Below are positions 35,448 through 46,155 of a DNA stretch of 64,000 bases, one piece after another. The position numbers and the translations under genes were made by a program. Under the pieces are notes generated by a model. That model saw nothing but the letters and a program-made list of their open reading frames with translations. It had not been told where the DNA came from and searched no databases. This DNA comes from Pleurodeles waltl (lineage: Eukaryota; Chordata; Amphibia; Caudata; Salamandridae): NCBI RefSeq assembly GCF_031143425.1, contig NC_090445.1:1581532049-1581596048 (forward strand). The letters are read 5' to 3'. How positions within the stretch are numbered: the first letter of the stretch is position 1; each line of letters begins with the position of its first letter.

Positions 35448-36511
35448 GTAACAGCTAGACCACCGCAGATAGTTGCCAGCCCATCGGCTCAGCATGTACA
35501 CTGTCTGGGAGAGTGAAAATCAGTCCTTATTTTATTTCCAGTATGGCTTGTACTCATCAAAGAAGGACTGCTAACACACTGAACGGTGAATGATCACTAT
35601 TTTGGCAGTCCCTTTTCTGTTTTCATGTGCTTAGTGGAAATAAAAGTCGGGCTGATGGTCTTCCATCTCTTGCTGCCCTGTAGACAGGGGCTGGGATGGT
35701 GCAGAAGGTACCATAGGGCCCCGATCCTCTGAAATAAGAGCCTGTAGTATCCATCAGCAACCGCTGTTACAAATTAAGCACTGCTTGAAAGGCTTACAAA
35801 ATCAAAATTATAGCCAAGGGCTCCTCCAATAGTAGGATTATCTACCACACTCAAAACCCCTCTCACTCCTCTCAATCCTCTCCTCACCCACTTCTTGTAC
35901 GTGCATTTCTCTATTTCTACCGGCATGGCTGTCTGCGGGCTGGAAACTTCCTGGGACCTGCCCTGCTAAAATGGGTCCTAGGCAGAGGGATGGGAACCAC
36001 TCTCAATTCTGTGGGAGGGAATTAGGAAGATGGCATTTGATGTGCCTGACACTAGGACACCATGTGCGCTTCAAAGGAAGCACGTGGGCAGAGGACTTTG
36101 TTTTATTCCCTTTCAGATTGAACAGCAAGACTCAGTTCTCACCACTGAAGGGGTGTCAGTGCTGATTGTCTGGAAAGCAGGAATGTGTGGTAAAAGGACT
36201 TGACTATAGTCATTGTCATAGGGAGGAACCGTTGCGAGGGCTCAGGGTATTCATCGGTCATGGATAGAGTATGTTGAACAAAAAAAGGGTAAATGAGAGC
36301 GTAGCTGAGAAAAAGTTGAAAGGCAGATGTATACTTGGTGTGGGTAGGCTGTCAGGATGTTGAATATGGCTATAGAGTAAAGGAAAGAACTATCTATTGG
36401 GGTCAAGAGCTATGAAAAGTTAAGAAGGGTAGTATATTAAGTTGAAGTTTATTGTATGGAAGAAAAGGTGAGGTCGCAGTAGAGCTAAGAGGTGGGATGA
36501 GTTGGTTAGTG
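35448..36511. other. No feature recognised
   Basis: No gene or repeat boundary supported. Confidence 0.4.
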
Positions 36512-36628
36512 CAGGGGCTCCAACCTTTTCTGTAGTGAGAGTTACTTCTGATCAGTGAAAATCATTGTGAGCTACTGAAGCCTAAGAAACTCGTGCATTG
36601 TTACCAGATGTCCCAACGCTCAGCTTAA

Positions 36629-37262
36629 TTTTTTTTTTTTTATGGCTTTTCAAAGAACAACAGACATAGCCGAATACTGCAACATACAGATCAGTAGTGA
36701 CATAAAGAGAAGCATTGCTATTCAACAATCATGTCCAATCCTGTGGAAATGCTAAGTAACAGACACATAAAGAATCAAGGTTAAGGATCAGATCCAACAT
36801 CAGATGGATCTAGCACCTCGTGGGATAATAAATAATAAAGAAGAGGAGCCCAAATATTCTTGGATTTTGACATAGGGGGTAGAAGTGAGGCATAGAGTTT
36901 GCTCGTGGTATCGCAATAAATGAGCTCATGCAGCCAGTCCTTAGTGGCAGATCTCCTACCCCACAGTACAACAATATGCCATTTAGCTAATAAAAGCGCC
37001 ATTGTTGTGAATCTTCCCTATTGCGGAGCAAGAGGTTTGACATACCCCAGGAGCATAAGGAGAGGGTCAGGGTCCACAGCGTGTTCTAACATAGTGGAAG
37101 GAAGGGTGAACATAGCTGGCCAATAATCCTGTATAATGGTGCAGTTCCATGTTAGATGAGCAAAGTCAGCATAGTCAGCTGCACATTTGGGCATTTATGA
37201 GAATGTGATGGGTCAAATTTGGCAAGGGCCTGTGGGGTGGTGTAGGCTTGGTGCAAAACCCC
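36629..37262 (-). mobile_element. 5'-truncated L1-like 3' end with poly-A tail and 13-bp TSD
   Basis: On the minus strand it encodes the C-terminus of an L1 ORF2 (ALLLAKWHIVVLWGRRSATKDWLHELIYC and KNIWAPLLYYLL, 36781-37002), the same segment as 19329-19538. A T run on the plus strand at 36629-36641 is the poly-A tail. The flanks acgctcagcttaa (36616-36628) and acgcccagcttaa (37263-37275) form a 13-bp target duplication with one mismatch. This is a typical dead-on-arrival L1 insertion made by target-primed reverse transcription. Confidence 0.85.
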
Positions 37263-37552
37263 ACGCCCAGCTTAACTGACTTTAAGCCTAATTTCCATAG
37301 AGCCAGATACTATGGTTTGAACAAAAATACTTCAACTAAGGGCGCTATGACAGGGCTGCCATGTGCGACAGTGACAGTGTGGTCTTTGGGAATGTACGAG
37401 CATGTGTGTGTATGAATGAAATATATGTGTACAGGTGACTGAAAGGCTGTGTCGTATGTACTTGTGGCACAGGACATACCTTTATCTTTATGTGGCACCC
37501 TTATATTTATAACATAAACATACAACCATTTTTTTGAAAATAAGAGAAATTA

Positions 37553-38135
37553 GGGGCCCGATTTAAGAAAAGGTAGCACCACATTTGAGTCATTTTTTGA
37601 CGCAAAAGCAGAGCTAACTTACAAAATAAAATTATATTTTGTAAGTGTGCTCCGCCTTTGTGTCATTTTTTGAACAGTGCAGAAGAATGTTCTGAAAAAT
37701 GTTCAGAATATGGAACTTTTTTATGCACTTTAAATTTATCCCACTTAAAATATTGGCTGTATTTTTCACTTATTAATATAGCACTGTGTCAAGAAAATTA
37801 AACTGAAGAGTTAACTTTGTTTATATAGACTCAACATTTACATTTTCTTCCATTTCCAAGTGTCTCATTAAGAAATACCTGGCATCCTACTCCCAGTGGC
37901 TTGTAGACATGGTGCCATATTTATAACAGCACAATACATTTGTTTACCTAGGAGGAATTTTATAGGAAGAAACATGCTTCATATTAGTTAAAATTGGAGA
38001 AAGACAAACGTGACGGATATACCGTCTACCATATTACAATCCCATTATAGCCTATGAGATCATAATATGGCAGATAGGATTTCCATCACATTTGTGACGG
38101 AGTAACCTGCCCGCCAAACTCTAAATCAGGCCCCT
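37553..38135. mobile_element. Composite foldback element inside the hAT element
   Basis: The ends ggggcccgattta and taaatcaggcccc are inverted repeats. The left part resembles the MITE at 5049 and 54010 (cattttttgacgcaaaag, acttacaaaata), while the right part (38007-38135) resembles one arm pair of the 26487 MITE (gtgacggatataccgtc). The two halves thus look like different families joined or nested. TSD is unclear (tta/taa). Confidence 0.55.
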
Positions 38136-38652
38136 AATGATTCGTGGAAAACGTTTTCTTCACTTTAAATTTCTCCCATTTAAAAAAATGACTATTTTTC
38201 AGATACAAATATGTCACAGTGTCTAGTGCCCACTGGGAGAAAAATACCTGCAGCATGTAAATGTGACACTTAAATATGGGAGAAAATTACAATTAAGAGT
38301 TAATAATTAAGGTAACTTTTCATTTTAATTTTCTCCCATTGAAAAGTATTCAGAAACATCGGTTTGTTCTCACACTCCAATATTGAGCGGACAAGCAATT
38401 TTGTTTAAGAATATATTCTTCACTACTTCAGTTCTTCCCCTAGGTGCCCTAGCCAGGCCCATAAATGTTCTCGTTATCAGGCTCTGCTATCTGAAGCTTG
38501 ATAATAATAATGTAAAGTAAACACTGCCTACCCTTAACCTTAAAAGAAAAATGTGGCCCTTTGCTTATTTAAAAATGGACTCAATGATGCGAGCTACTCT
38601 GAAGTGCCTAGGAGCTACTGGCAGCTTGCGATCGATTGGGTGGAGACACCTG

Positions 38653-40389
38653 GTTTAGAGGGTGGAAGGGGAGTTAGTCATTCAAAGTTAAAACATTAGC
38701 ACAGCTTTTGTAGTGTGTGCGACATAGCTGAAGGATGCAATTTTATGAGCTCAACGTCCTTTCTTTCCCCCAGTGTGAACTGTCAAAAAATTCAAGGCCC
38801 ATGGCTTTTGCATGTTTGATGTTTTTGGTCTCTATCTACTGCTTTGGTCAGCCCATTGATCATCCATACATTCTTTCTCCAAAGTTTCCACTCATCTATG
38901 TATAGCAAGTTTTTGATGCCTGCTATCACAAATGTTTTGGTGGATGTGGCTATTTGGCATGCCACAGACCTCTGACCCCTCCTTGCTCAACATTGCCTAA
39001 AAGATGAACCATGCAGGTTCACCACACTACACTTAACATAATACATTATGCTGGGTTTTAAGGAGGATGAAAAAAGTGGGGGGTGGTAGCTAAAAGGAAC
39101 TTGGTCTATGCAATAAAGAGTGTGACAAACTTGTAAACTAAATTTTTGTGTTTCCCATAGTCTGCCACCCGACCATTATTTTGATTCCTCTCTGATCTTT
39201 CTGTTATTGAATCCAGATATATTACACTGCATCTAACATACCCGAAAACCATCCAGGACTACTTTATCAATAGAGATTAGGTTTTTAAGCGAAAGGAGTA
39301 ACAACAATGATTTTGTTATAAATAAATCATATTGAAAATGATTTAATTCTGAATTTGTGAGACTGTAAATTTAACACTACTGAGGCTGTGAAGGGGTAGT
39401 GGGTTTCAAAGTGTCCTCCTGTTATGTTAACTGTATGTTAGACATGTACGTCCTTCTTCTCACCACATGTCCTCCATCTGCAAATGTTGTACTTCATCTC
39501 GTTCCTCTTCAGCATCCTCACTTTACTCTTACCTGAATACCTTGCATCTCCTTCACTTCACCACATTCCCAGAAACACAGCACACTCACTCACCTGTAAG
39601 CATTGCATTTTATTTTACTTTTGTCTAGTCAATATTTTGACAACTGTGTTTCACCTTCAGTCACATTTGCTTAGAATCACAATTGCACCTGAAATACGTG
39701 ACCATTACTCTGTGCGCTCTACAGAGAGGCCAAAAATTGGATAACCATGCATTCCGAACACCTTTCTAGGCCATTGACACACAGTATGAGAAACTCTCAC
39801 TGCCTTTAGCCTCAACTTCAGAGCCCTAAATTGTGGCCCAATATAACCACGTCAACATACGCACCATACAAGAAAACTTTGCTACAGAAAAAGAAATGCA
39901 GAAACACAACATTCTACACATGGCTAGCACGTTTTGGAAATGCAAGATTAAGTAAAATGGTGTACCCCATAAATATCCAATCAACAATATTGATGGAACA
40001 GAATATCAAAAATATTGTCAGGTAAGTAGATTTTCTATATCTCTCTATATATGTACCTGTGTGGTGCATATATCGTCAAAGTAAGTAGATGTGAAGTTAG
40101 AAATTGGAAATCTATACTTCCCTATGTGCACTCCTCTTTTAATATTTTGCATCTTGATAGTCTATCCTCTGTATTTGTATGCGAGGATTGTGTTGGTGCC
40201 CATATTCAGCAGTACAAGGAGTAAACATGTGAAATATAAACGGGAACTAAATTGCTGATATTGATAACATTAACATTCTTTTACATTGTTTGCTCAGAAA
40301 TTGATCAATGTTTTTGCCATTAAAGTCAAGAACTTGAATATAGTGTCTGATAGGGACCTGCTTCAATGTGTGTCTTTAATTAATACTTG
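38653..40389. other. No feature recognised
   Basis: No gene or repeat boundary supported. Confidence 0.4.
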
Positions 40390-40946
40390 GGCCCAGATTC
40401 TGAAAGGTGTTATGCAACGCAGTGCAGCAGACAAAAATGCTGAGCTCCATGACAGGGAGAGAGCAGGAAAGCAAAATATTCACATAGAAATAGACCTCTC
40501 TCCTCTCCATAGCGCTGATTTCCGCTGCTGTGCACCATGCACACACCTTAGTACTATGCCTAGACATGTGGAAATTCTTTTCCTACTTTGTGCGTGGTAC
40601 ATTGCAGCACACATGCAGAGTCAGAAAGGGAGAAATAAAAACATTTCTCCATTTACCGCTTGCTTTTTAATGGTGTTTATTTTTGGTGCTATTCCCTTTC
40701 TTCTGATGTTTCAGAATTGGGTTTATCACCAAAAAGCATGGGTGGTAGCACAGGTATGCCCATGTACCACTCAGTTTAACACCCTCTTGACACAACGTAA
40801 TGTAAAGCAGCATCTCGTGCTGCTTTGCATTACTTTGCAGCACAAACCAAAGCAAATACTAACTTGCGTTGGTTTATGAATCCCCAAAAAGTTTAGCGTT
40901 ACAAAAATAATGCTAACCCCACGCTAAAACTTTGAGAATCTGGGCC
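40390..40946. mobile_element. 557-bp foldback element
   Basis: Ends ggcccagattctgaaag and ctttgagaatctgggcc are inverted repeats. The interior shares the arrangement of the 6.9 kb element (catgtgtgctgcaatg-like block, gaaatgaaagcatttctcc-like agaaataaaaacatttctcc) but the hairpins are decayed. A 197-codon ORF across it (40286-40879) is not coding by any sign I can see. Confidence 0.7.
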
Positions 40947-41262
40947 TAGGTCTGAGACGTGGGGGGATTCAGGCCAATTAAGCCCTGCATTAGGCATAAT
41001 TAGGGCTTGAGAAATGTGGGGTTAACAAGACCACAACTGTTCTAAATAGCTGTACATTTTTTTAAAGGGAAGTCTAGGGACAAAAGCGTTAGAAGTCAGG
41101 CTGTGTGGATTTTTAAGACTGCATAGCTTATAAACATCAGGCAGATTTCAGGTCTTAGCGATACCAGAACTTTGCCCCACTTGCCATGTGTACATAGATG
41201 GAGCAAAAAAACACAATTCTGTGGAATTGATATCGTGGACAACCTTGCACATCACACAATTT

Positions 41263-41928
41263 GGGCCAGATTTATCAAGGCTTTGTGCCAGTGTAATGCT
41301 GTAAAAAGTGACACAAACAGGTACAAACACTTGATTTGGGATTGACTTTCCAGTACAAATCTTGAAATACTTTGCCTCAAGGGTGCAACCATTGGGTGGT
41401 ACTTGGGCATTCCTAAGCAACCACCCATAGATTTGTTACACAAAGCCCTACTAAAAAGGTAGATAATGCTTTGCACCAATAAATGATGCTTTCTCGAGGC
41501 ACGTGTACATTTGAGGCGAGGTATAAATTGTGTCTAAGCACAGTATTTTGCACTGGAAAGTTAACCTTCCAGTACAAAACCTATGCTAGACATCATGCTG
41601 GTGCAAGGTTGTGAGTGTGAATGGGGCAAGGCAGCAGTGGCGTAAAGAAACGTAAGTCCCCCCCCCGCAAAGTAGCGGTAGGGGCCACTTTCTCCCTGGA
41701 CCCAGTCAGGGGACTACCGGTCGTACACAGTGTACTGTGTTGAGAAGGCCCTCTGGAGCTTTCCCCCTCTCCCTTCCCTCCCCCCCCTGAGCACGGGAGC
41801 TGCGGGGGCCTTTGTTACACCGCTGCAAGGCAGCCTACACTGAAGAACTTATACTGCCTCCCTTTCACACAAGTCAGTGCAACTTTTGTTGTTGTGCTGC
41901 GTTGCGTGATTTGTAACTAAATCTGTCC
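41263..41928. mobile_element. Foldback element with TTT duplication, host of a nested hAT MITE
   Basis: Left end gggccagatttatc and right end taactaaatctgtcc are inverted repeats, flanked by TTT on each side (41260-41262, 41929-41931). It belongs with the GGGCCAGATTT-ended elements at 6892. The interior contains the hAT MITE at 41635-41825. Confidence 0.7.
41635..41825. mobile_element. 191-bp hAT MITE with perfect 8-bp TSD
   Basis: Starts cagtggcgtaaag and ends tttgttacaccgctg; the flanking 8-mer caaggcag is identical on both sides (41627-41634, 41826-41833). It is nested in the element above, so it inserted later. C-rich runs fill the middle. Confidence 0.9.
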
Positions 41929-42273
41929 TTTGATTACCTTCCATAAATTAAAAAAAAAGTAAGGTTGTGAGCTGCGACGCTATGCAACGTCACACAGCCC
42001 GAGCTACAAGGCAGTAGTAGCAGCAGGTGATGTACAGTGATATTACTCATTGTTATCATTCAGTAAGTGTGGGATTTGAATATTACATGAAAAGGGTGTA
42101 TCAATCTCCTATTATGGCTAAAATGAATCTTATTATTTGTGCCTCACTTCCTAATGCTGAATCGACTTCCAGCTGTGCTTGAACATGCAAAGAGCCACAG
42201 AGCCTCTCTTCACTTGAAGATGGCACATAAAACTCCAGCTGAGGGCGGCACTGGCACGTACCACTCTATTTAA

Positions 42274-42486
42274 TGGCCGCTGGTTGGCTCAGCATGTAAA
42301 AAACACTTCGCAGAGATCATGAGTGTGAACCCTGAACACAGCAAGGCACACTCTAGCTTCTGTCATTCAGAGGTTGGTAAACTGAGCAACATTAAATTGG
42401 GTAACAGTAACACCTGTTGTTTAGGCATTTAAAAATAGCAGACGTCGGGCATGAATAGTGATATAAAAACATTAATAATGCAATAG
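42274..42486 (+). mobile_element. tRNA-derived SINE, second copy
   Basis: ctggttggctcagcatgtaa resembles a tRNA A-box, and gagtgtgaaccctg lies where a B-box is expected. The stretch taaattgggtaacagtaaca matches the 8.2 kb copy (taatttgggtaacattcaca). The 3' end is approximate. Confidence 0.6.
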
Positions 42487-42815
42487 TTTGGGGAGGAATT
42501 AAAAAATGCTGACAGCCTCCTCGCCAGGAAAGTGGACTAAATGAAACCCTACCATTACTGCATAACTTTCCTTTGAGGCCGAAAATACCGTCCATCTGAT
42601 ATCTCGCAAAGATGGGGTCTCACATTCCTGAAAAAACAATCTACGCACAGAACTGCAGTGACACATGTGAAGGAGACCTTAGGAATACCTCCTCTGTGCA
42701 GCAGCAAATCATCAGCGATGGGGCAAATCTTCAAGTGTTTACCAGGCAGGTCGCTCCCCTCACCGCCACACAGCCCCTGTGAGACCGCTGACCGCTGCTT
42801 TATTCCTGTTTCCTT

Positions 42816-45314
42816 TTGCTGCCTTGTACTGCTCCCCTCACCTTTTTCTGCCCAGTTTGTGGTCCTAAATCTCTGTTTCCCTGCGCACCGCGTCTCCCCC
42901 TCGCCGCCCGTTTCCCGCTGCCGCATCCCGTAGCTCCGCCCCCCTCGCACCCCATTGGCCGCCCCGCTCCCACCTCCCAGCTGCTCCTCCCTCCCTCTCC
43001 CACTCATATGGAGGCCGCGCAGCGGCCGCGCCGCTGGCGCGCCAAAGGCGCGCTTAAGGCAAGCCCGTCTGTGCCCGTCCGCGCCTGGCCCGCGCCCAGC
43101 GCCAGACCCCTTGGCCCCCGCAGAGGCCAGCCCACCAGCAAGACCTACAACGCCGCCACTCTCATCGCAATCAACACCGGCCGGATCCCCGGCTGCTGCA
43201 GAGCCACGCCTAGACGCACCCACGGGCCCTTCACCTGCCAATCCTGCAAGTTCTCCTGCATTCAGACACGGACCGCACCCGCCAAGCCAAGCACCAGCAG
43301 CAACCACCTGAAGTGCATCCTGCTCAACACCCGCTCTATCCACAGACACGCCGTGGAACTCTGGAACCTGCTCGACACCACATCTCTAGACGTCGCCTTC
43401 CTCACAGAAACCTGGATGAACGCCTCCTCAGCGCCCAACATCGCCATCGCCATCCCGGACGGATACAAGATCACCCGGAGGGACCGCGTCAACCAGACAG
43501 GAGGAGGCATCGCCATCGTCCACAAGAACACCATCCGCATCACGACCAACTCCGACGACACCCTCACAGCCGCCGAACATCTCCACTTCCAGATACACAC
43601 CGACCCCAAGACCACACTCAGAGGCACCCTCATCTACAGAGCCCCAGGACCCCGCACACAATTCAGCGAAGACATCGCAGACTTCATCAGCCCACACGCC
43701 CTCCCATCCGCTGACTACATCCTCCTAGGGGACCTCAACTTCCACCTGGAGAACAACAACGACAACAACACCACCACCCTGCTGGACAACCTCGCCAACC
43801 TCGGACTCAAGCAACTGGTGAACACCCCCACCCACTACGCCGGACACACGCTTGACCCAGTCTTCTCCTCCAGCAAGTACATCTCCTTCAGCCACTCCAC
43901 CGGACTCCACTGGACAGACCACAGTTGCGTCCACTTCAGCTTCAGAAGAACCACGACTCACCACCACCCACAACAGGCTCCCCGCAGGAGCTGGAACAAG
44001 ATCACCACCGACCAGCTCTCCACATCACTGAGCCAGAACCCTCCCGCCAGCTCAGCGAACTCCAACCAAGCAGCCAACAACCTCACACAGTGGATCACCA
44101 ACTGCGCTGACAACCTCGCACCTCTGAAAACCCATCCCACCAGGCCCAACAGCAAGAAAGCCTCCTGGTTCAACAACGACCTCAAGAACTCCAAGAAGAA
44201 CTGCTGCACCCTCGAGAAAGCCTGGCGAAAAAACCCGACCACAGACAACATGACCGCCCTCAAGCACGCCTCCCGCAAACACCACCAGCTGATCCACACC
44301 ACCAAGAAGACAGCATTCAAAGAACGACTAGACAACAACGCACACAACAGCAAGGAACTCTTCAGCATCGTCAAAGAGCTCTCCAACCCCAGCGCCGGAA
44401 ACAACGACATCACTACCTCACAAGACCTCTGCGACTCACTCGCCTCGTTCTTTCACCGCAAGATCGCCGACATACACAACAGCTTCGGCGCACAGACCAC
44501 GCACCCAACCACCAAACCGACGCCCCCCAACACCACCCTCCGCGCCTGGACCCCGGTCAGCACCGAAGACACCATGCAGATGATGAACACCATCCATTCC
44601 GGTTCTCCAACCGACCCATGCCCCCACCATATCTTCAACAAAGCCGACTCAGTCATCGCACCCCATCTCCGGGACATCATCAACTGCTCCTTCAACACCG
44701 CCACCTTCCCGGAGAGCTGGAAACATGCCGAACTCAGCGCCCTCCTGAAGAAACCATCAGCAGACCCCACCGACCTAAAGAACTACCGCCCCATCTCGCT
44801 CCTCCCGTTTCCTTCCAAAGTCAACGAGAAGACCGTCAACAGACAGCTAGCCGCCTTCCTCGAGACCAATGGATCCCTCGACCACTCGCAGTCCGGCTTC
44901 CGAGCCAACCACAGCACCGAGACCGCCCTCATCGCAGCCACCGACGACATCCGAGCCCTGCTCGACAACGGGGAGACAGCGGCCCTCATCCTCCTGGACC
45001 TCTCCGCAGCGTTCGACACTGTCTGCCACCGCACCCTAGTGCAGCGCCTCAGCAATATCAGAATCCAAGAGAAGGCACTAGAGTGGATCATCTTGTTCCT
45101 CGCTGGAAGAACCCAGAGAGTCCGCCTCCCCCCGTTCAGATCCGAGGCCACCAAAGTCAGCTGCGGCGTACCACAAGGATCATCACTCAGCCCCACCCTC
45201 TTTAACGTCTACATGAGCCCCCTCACAGCCATCGCACGCCAACACAACCTCAACATCATCTCCTACGCCGACGACACCCAGCCACCGCCAGAACCAACCT
45301 GCACAAAGGGATGA
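42816..45314 (+). CDS. LINE endonuclease-reverse transcriptase, N-terminal 832 aa (frameshifted)
   Basis: This is the protein that nicks target DNA and copies the element RNA in place (non-LTR retrotransposition). In order: a proline/arginine-rich leader (1-130); a cysteine cluster GPFTCQSCKFSC (137-148); an apurinic-type endonuclease (about 165-380) with LLNTRS, TETW (E198), GDLNFH (D306, N308), LDPVF and TDHS (D368, H369) all present; a linker with KKASWFNNDLK; and a reverse transcriptase from about 580 with LKNYRPISLL, GFRANHSTETAL, motif A LLDLSAAFD, GVPQGSSLSPTLFN and the palm YADD (817-820, nt 45264-45275). The frame is lost within 35 nt after YADD and ends at a stop, while the matching C-terminus continues in another frame from 45311. 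The first Met is chosen as the longest; MEAAQRPRRW at 43008 is an alternative start. Confidence 0.85.
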   Translation: MLPCTAPLTFFCPVCGPKSLFPCAPRLPLAARFPLPHPVAPPPSHPIGRPAPTSQLLLPPSPTHMEAAQRPRRWRAKGALKASPSVPVRAWPAPSARPLGPRRGQPTSKTYNAATLIAINTGRIPGCCRATPRRTHGPFTCQSCKFSCIQTRTAPAKPSTSSNHLKCILLNTRSIHRHAVELWNLLDTTSLDVAFLTETWMNASSAPNIAIAIPDGYKITRRDRVNQTGGGIAIVHKNTIRITTNSDDTLTAAEHLHFQIHTDPKTTLRGTLIYRAPGPRTQFSEDIADFISPHALPSADYILLGDLNFHLENNNDNNTTTLLDNLANLGLKQLVNTPTHYAGHTLDPVFSSSKYISFSHSTGLHWTDHSCVHFSFRRTTTHHHPQQAPRRSWNKITTDQLSTSLSQNPPASSANSNQAANNLTQWITNCADNLAPLKTHPTRPNSKKASWFNNDLKNSKKNCCTLEKAWRKNPTTDNMTALKHASRKHHQLIHTTKKTAFKERLDNNAHNSKELFSIVKELSNPSAGNNDITTSQDLCDSLASFFHRKIADIHNSFGAQTTHPTTKPTPPNTTLRAWTPVSTEDTMQMMNTIHSGSPTDPCPHHIFNKADSVIAPHLRDIINCSFNTATFPESWKHAELSALLKKPSADPTDLKNYRPISLLPFPSKVNEKTVNRQLAAFLETNGSLDHSQSGFRANHSTETALIAATDDIRALLDNGETAALILLDLSAAFDTVCHRTLVQRLSNIRIQEKALEWIILFLAGRTQRVRLPPFRSEATKVSCGVPQGSSLSPTLFNVYMSPLTAIARQHNLNIISYADDTQPPPEPTCTKG

Positions 45315-46066
45315 AAGACGTAGCCGAGTGGATGATGAACAGCCGCCTGAAACTGAACTCAGACAAGAAGGAAGTCCTCATCCTTGGATCATCACCCTCT
45401 GCCTGGGACGACTCCTGGTGGCCCCCTGCCCTGGGCAGCGCACCCAAACCAACGGACCACGCACGCAACCTGGGCTTCATCCTGGACTCCTCCCTCTCGA
45501 TGACCAGACAAGTCAACGCCGTCTCATCATCATGCTTCAACATCCTACGCATGCTCCGAAAGATCTTCCGATGGATCCCCACCGAAACCAGGAAGACGGT
45601 CACCCAGGCACTCGTCACCAGCCGACTGGACTACGGTAACACCCTCTACACCGGAACCACGGCCAAACTACAGAAAAGACTCCAACGCATCCAGAACGCC
45701 TCCGCACGCCTCATCCTTGACATCCCCCGTCACAGCCACATCTCCGGACACCTGAGAGACTTGCACTGGCTCCCAGTCAGCAAGAGAATCACGTTCCGTC
45801 TCCTCACCCACGCACACAAGGCCCTCCACGACCTGGGCCCCAGGTACCTCAACAACCGCCTGACCTTCTACACTCCCACCCGCCAGCTACGATCGACCAG
45901 CCACGCCCTCGCCACCGTGCCACGCATTAGAAAAGCCACCATGGGAGGAAGATCCTTTTCCTACCTGGCAGCCAAGACTTGGAACTCCCTCCCCATCCAC
46001 CTCCGCCTGACCCAAGACCACCTCTCCTTCAGGAAGCAACTCAAGACCTGGCTGTTCGAGCAGTAG
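45311..46066 (+). CDS. LINE reverse transcriptase C-terminal part (after frameshift)
   Basis: This frame carries the rest of the LINE protein. It reads MKDVAEWMMNSRLKLNSDKKEVLILG (RT blocks after the palm), HARNLGFILDSSLSMTRQV (the LG-type block), SRLDYGNTLYTG, RLQRIQNASARLIL and a C-terminal region with LHWLPVSKRITFRLL, ending in LFEQ and a stop at 46066. HWLP and RL(Q)RIQNAAARL-type text is typical of the C-terminus of L2/CR1-like elements. It has no start of its own biologically; a single indel between about 45276 and 45310 separates it from the upstream frame. Whether this is genomic or a sequencing error cannot be told from the sequence. Confidence 0.8.
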   Translation: MKDVAEWMMNSRLKLNSDKKEVLILGSSPSAWDDSWWPPALGSAPKPTDHARNLGFILDSSLSMTRQVNAVSSSCFNILRMLRKIFRWIPTETRKTVTQALVTSRLDYGNTLYTGTTAKLQKRLQRIQNASARLILDIPRHSHISGHLRDLHWLPVSKRITFRLLTHAHKALHDLGPRYLNNRLTFYTPTRQLRSTSHALATVPRIRKATMGGRSFSYLAAKTWNSLPIHLRLTQDHLSFRKQLKTWLFEQ

Positions 46067-46122
46067 CGGTCCCCCCTCCCCCAGCGCCTTGAGACCCTCC
46101 GGGTGAGTAGCGCGCTATACAA

Positions 46123-46146
46123 ATTTCTTGATTGATTGATTGATTG
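46123..46146 (+). repeat. (TTGA)n LINE tail
   Basis: About five TTGA units directly follow acaaatttc, the position expected for the 3' microsatellite tail of an L2/CR1-type LINE. Confidence 0.85.
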
Positions 46147-46155
46147 AAGTGGACT

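Larger units (their letters stand above)
36512..38652. mobile_element. hAT-like non-autonomous element with nested insertions
   Basis: The left end caggggctccaacctttt and the right end cgattgggtggagacacctg are inverted repeats of the familiar hAT pattern, and each end carries a gagctact motif nearby. The flanking 8-mers ggttagtg and gtttagag match at six of eight positions. No transposase ORF is visible. Two insertions swell it: an L1 tail at 36629-37262 and a foldback element at 37553-38135. Confidence 0.65.
42539..46146 (+). mobile_element. Nearly full-length L2/CR1-like LINE
   Basis: A plus-strand element with a leader, an endonuclease-reverse transcriptase ORF that breaks once, a short 3' UTR (46067-46122) with gcgctatacaaatttc, and a TTGA tetranucleotide tail. 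The 9-mer aagtggact occurs just before the proposed start (42530-42538) and just after the tail (46147-46155), a candidate target duplication. The coding part is GC-rich and rich in CpG, unlike its surroundings, which argues for a young copy. The decayed copy at 1-3.3 kb is the same family. The 5' boundary rests only on the duplication. Confidence 0.85.

Noticed and set aside
40286..40879. 197-codon plus-strand ORF
   Set aside because: Spans a foldback element with inverted termini; no domain and no neighbouring gene structure.
42555..43349. 264-codon minus-strand ORF
   Set aside because: Antisense shadow of the LINE leader and N-terminus; low-complexity Gly/Ala composition.
44618..45205. 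195-codon plus-strand ORF in an alternative frame
   Set aside because: Overlaps the LINE reverse transcriptase frame, which has all expected motifs; this one is a shadow.
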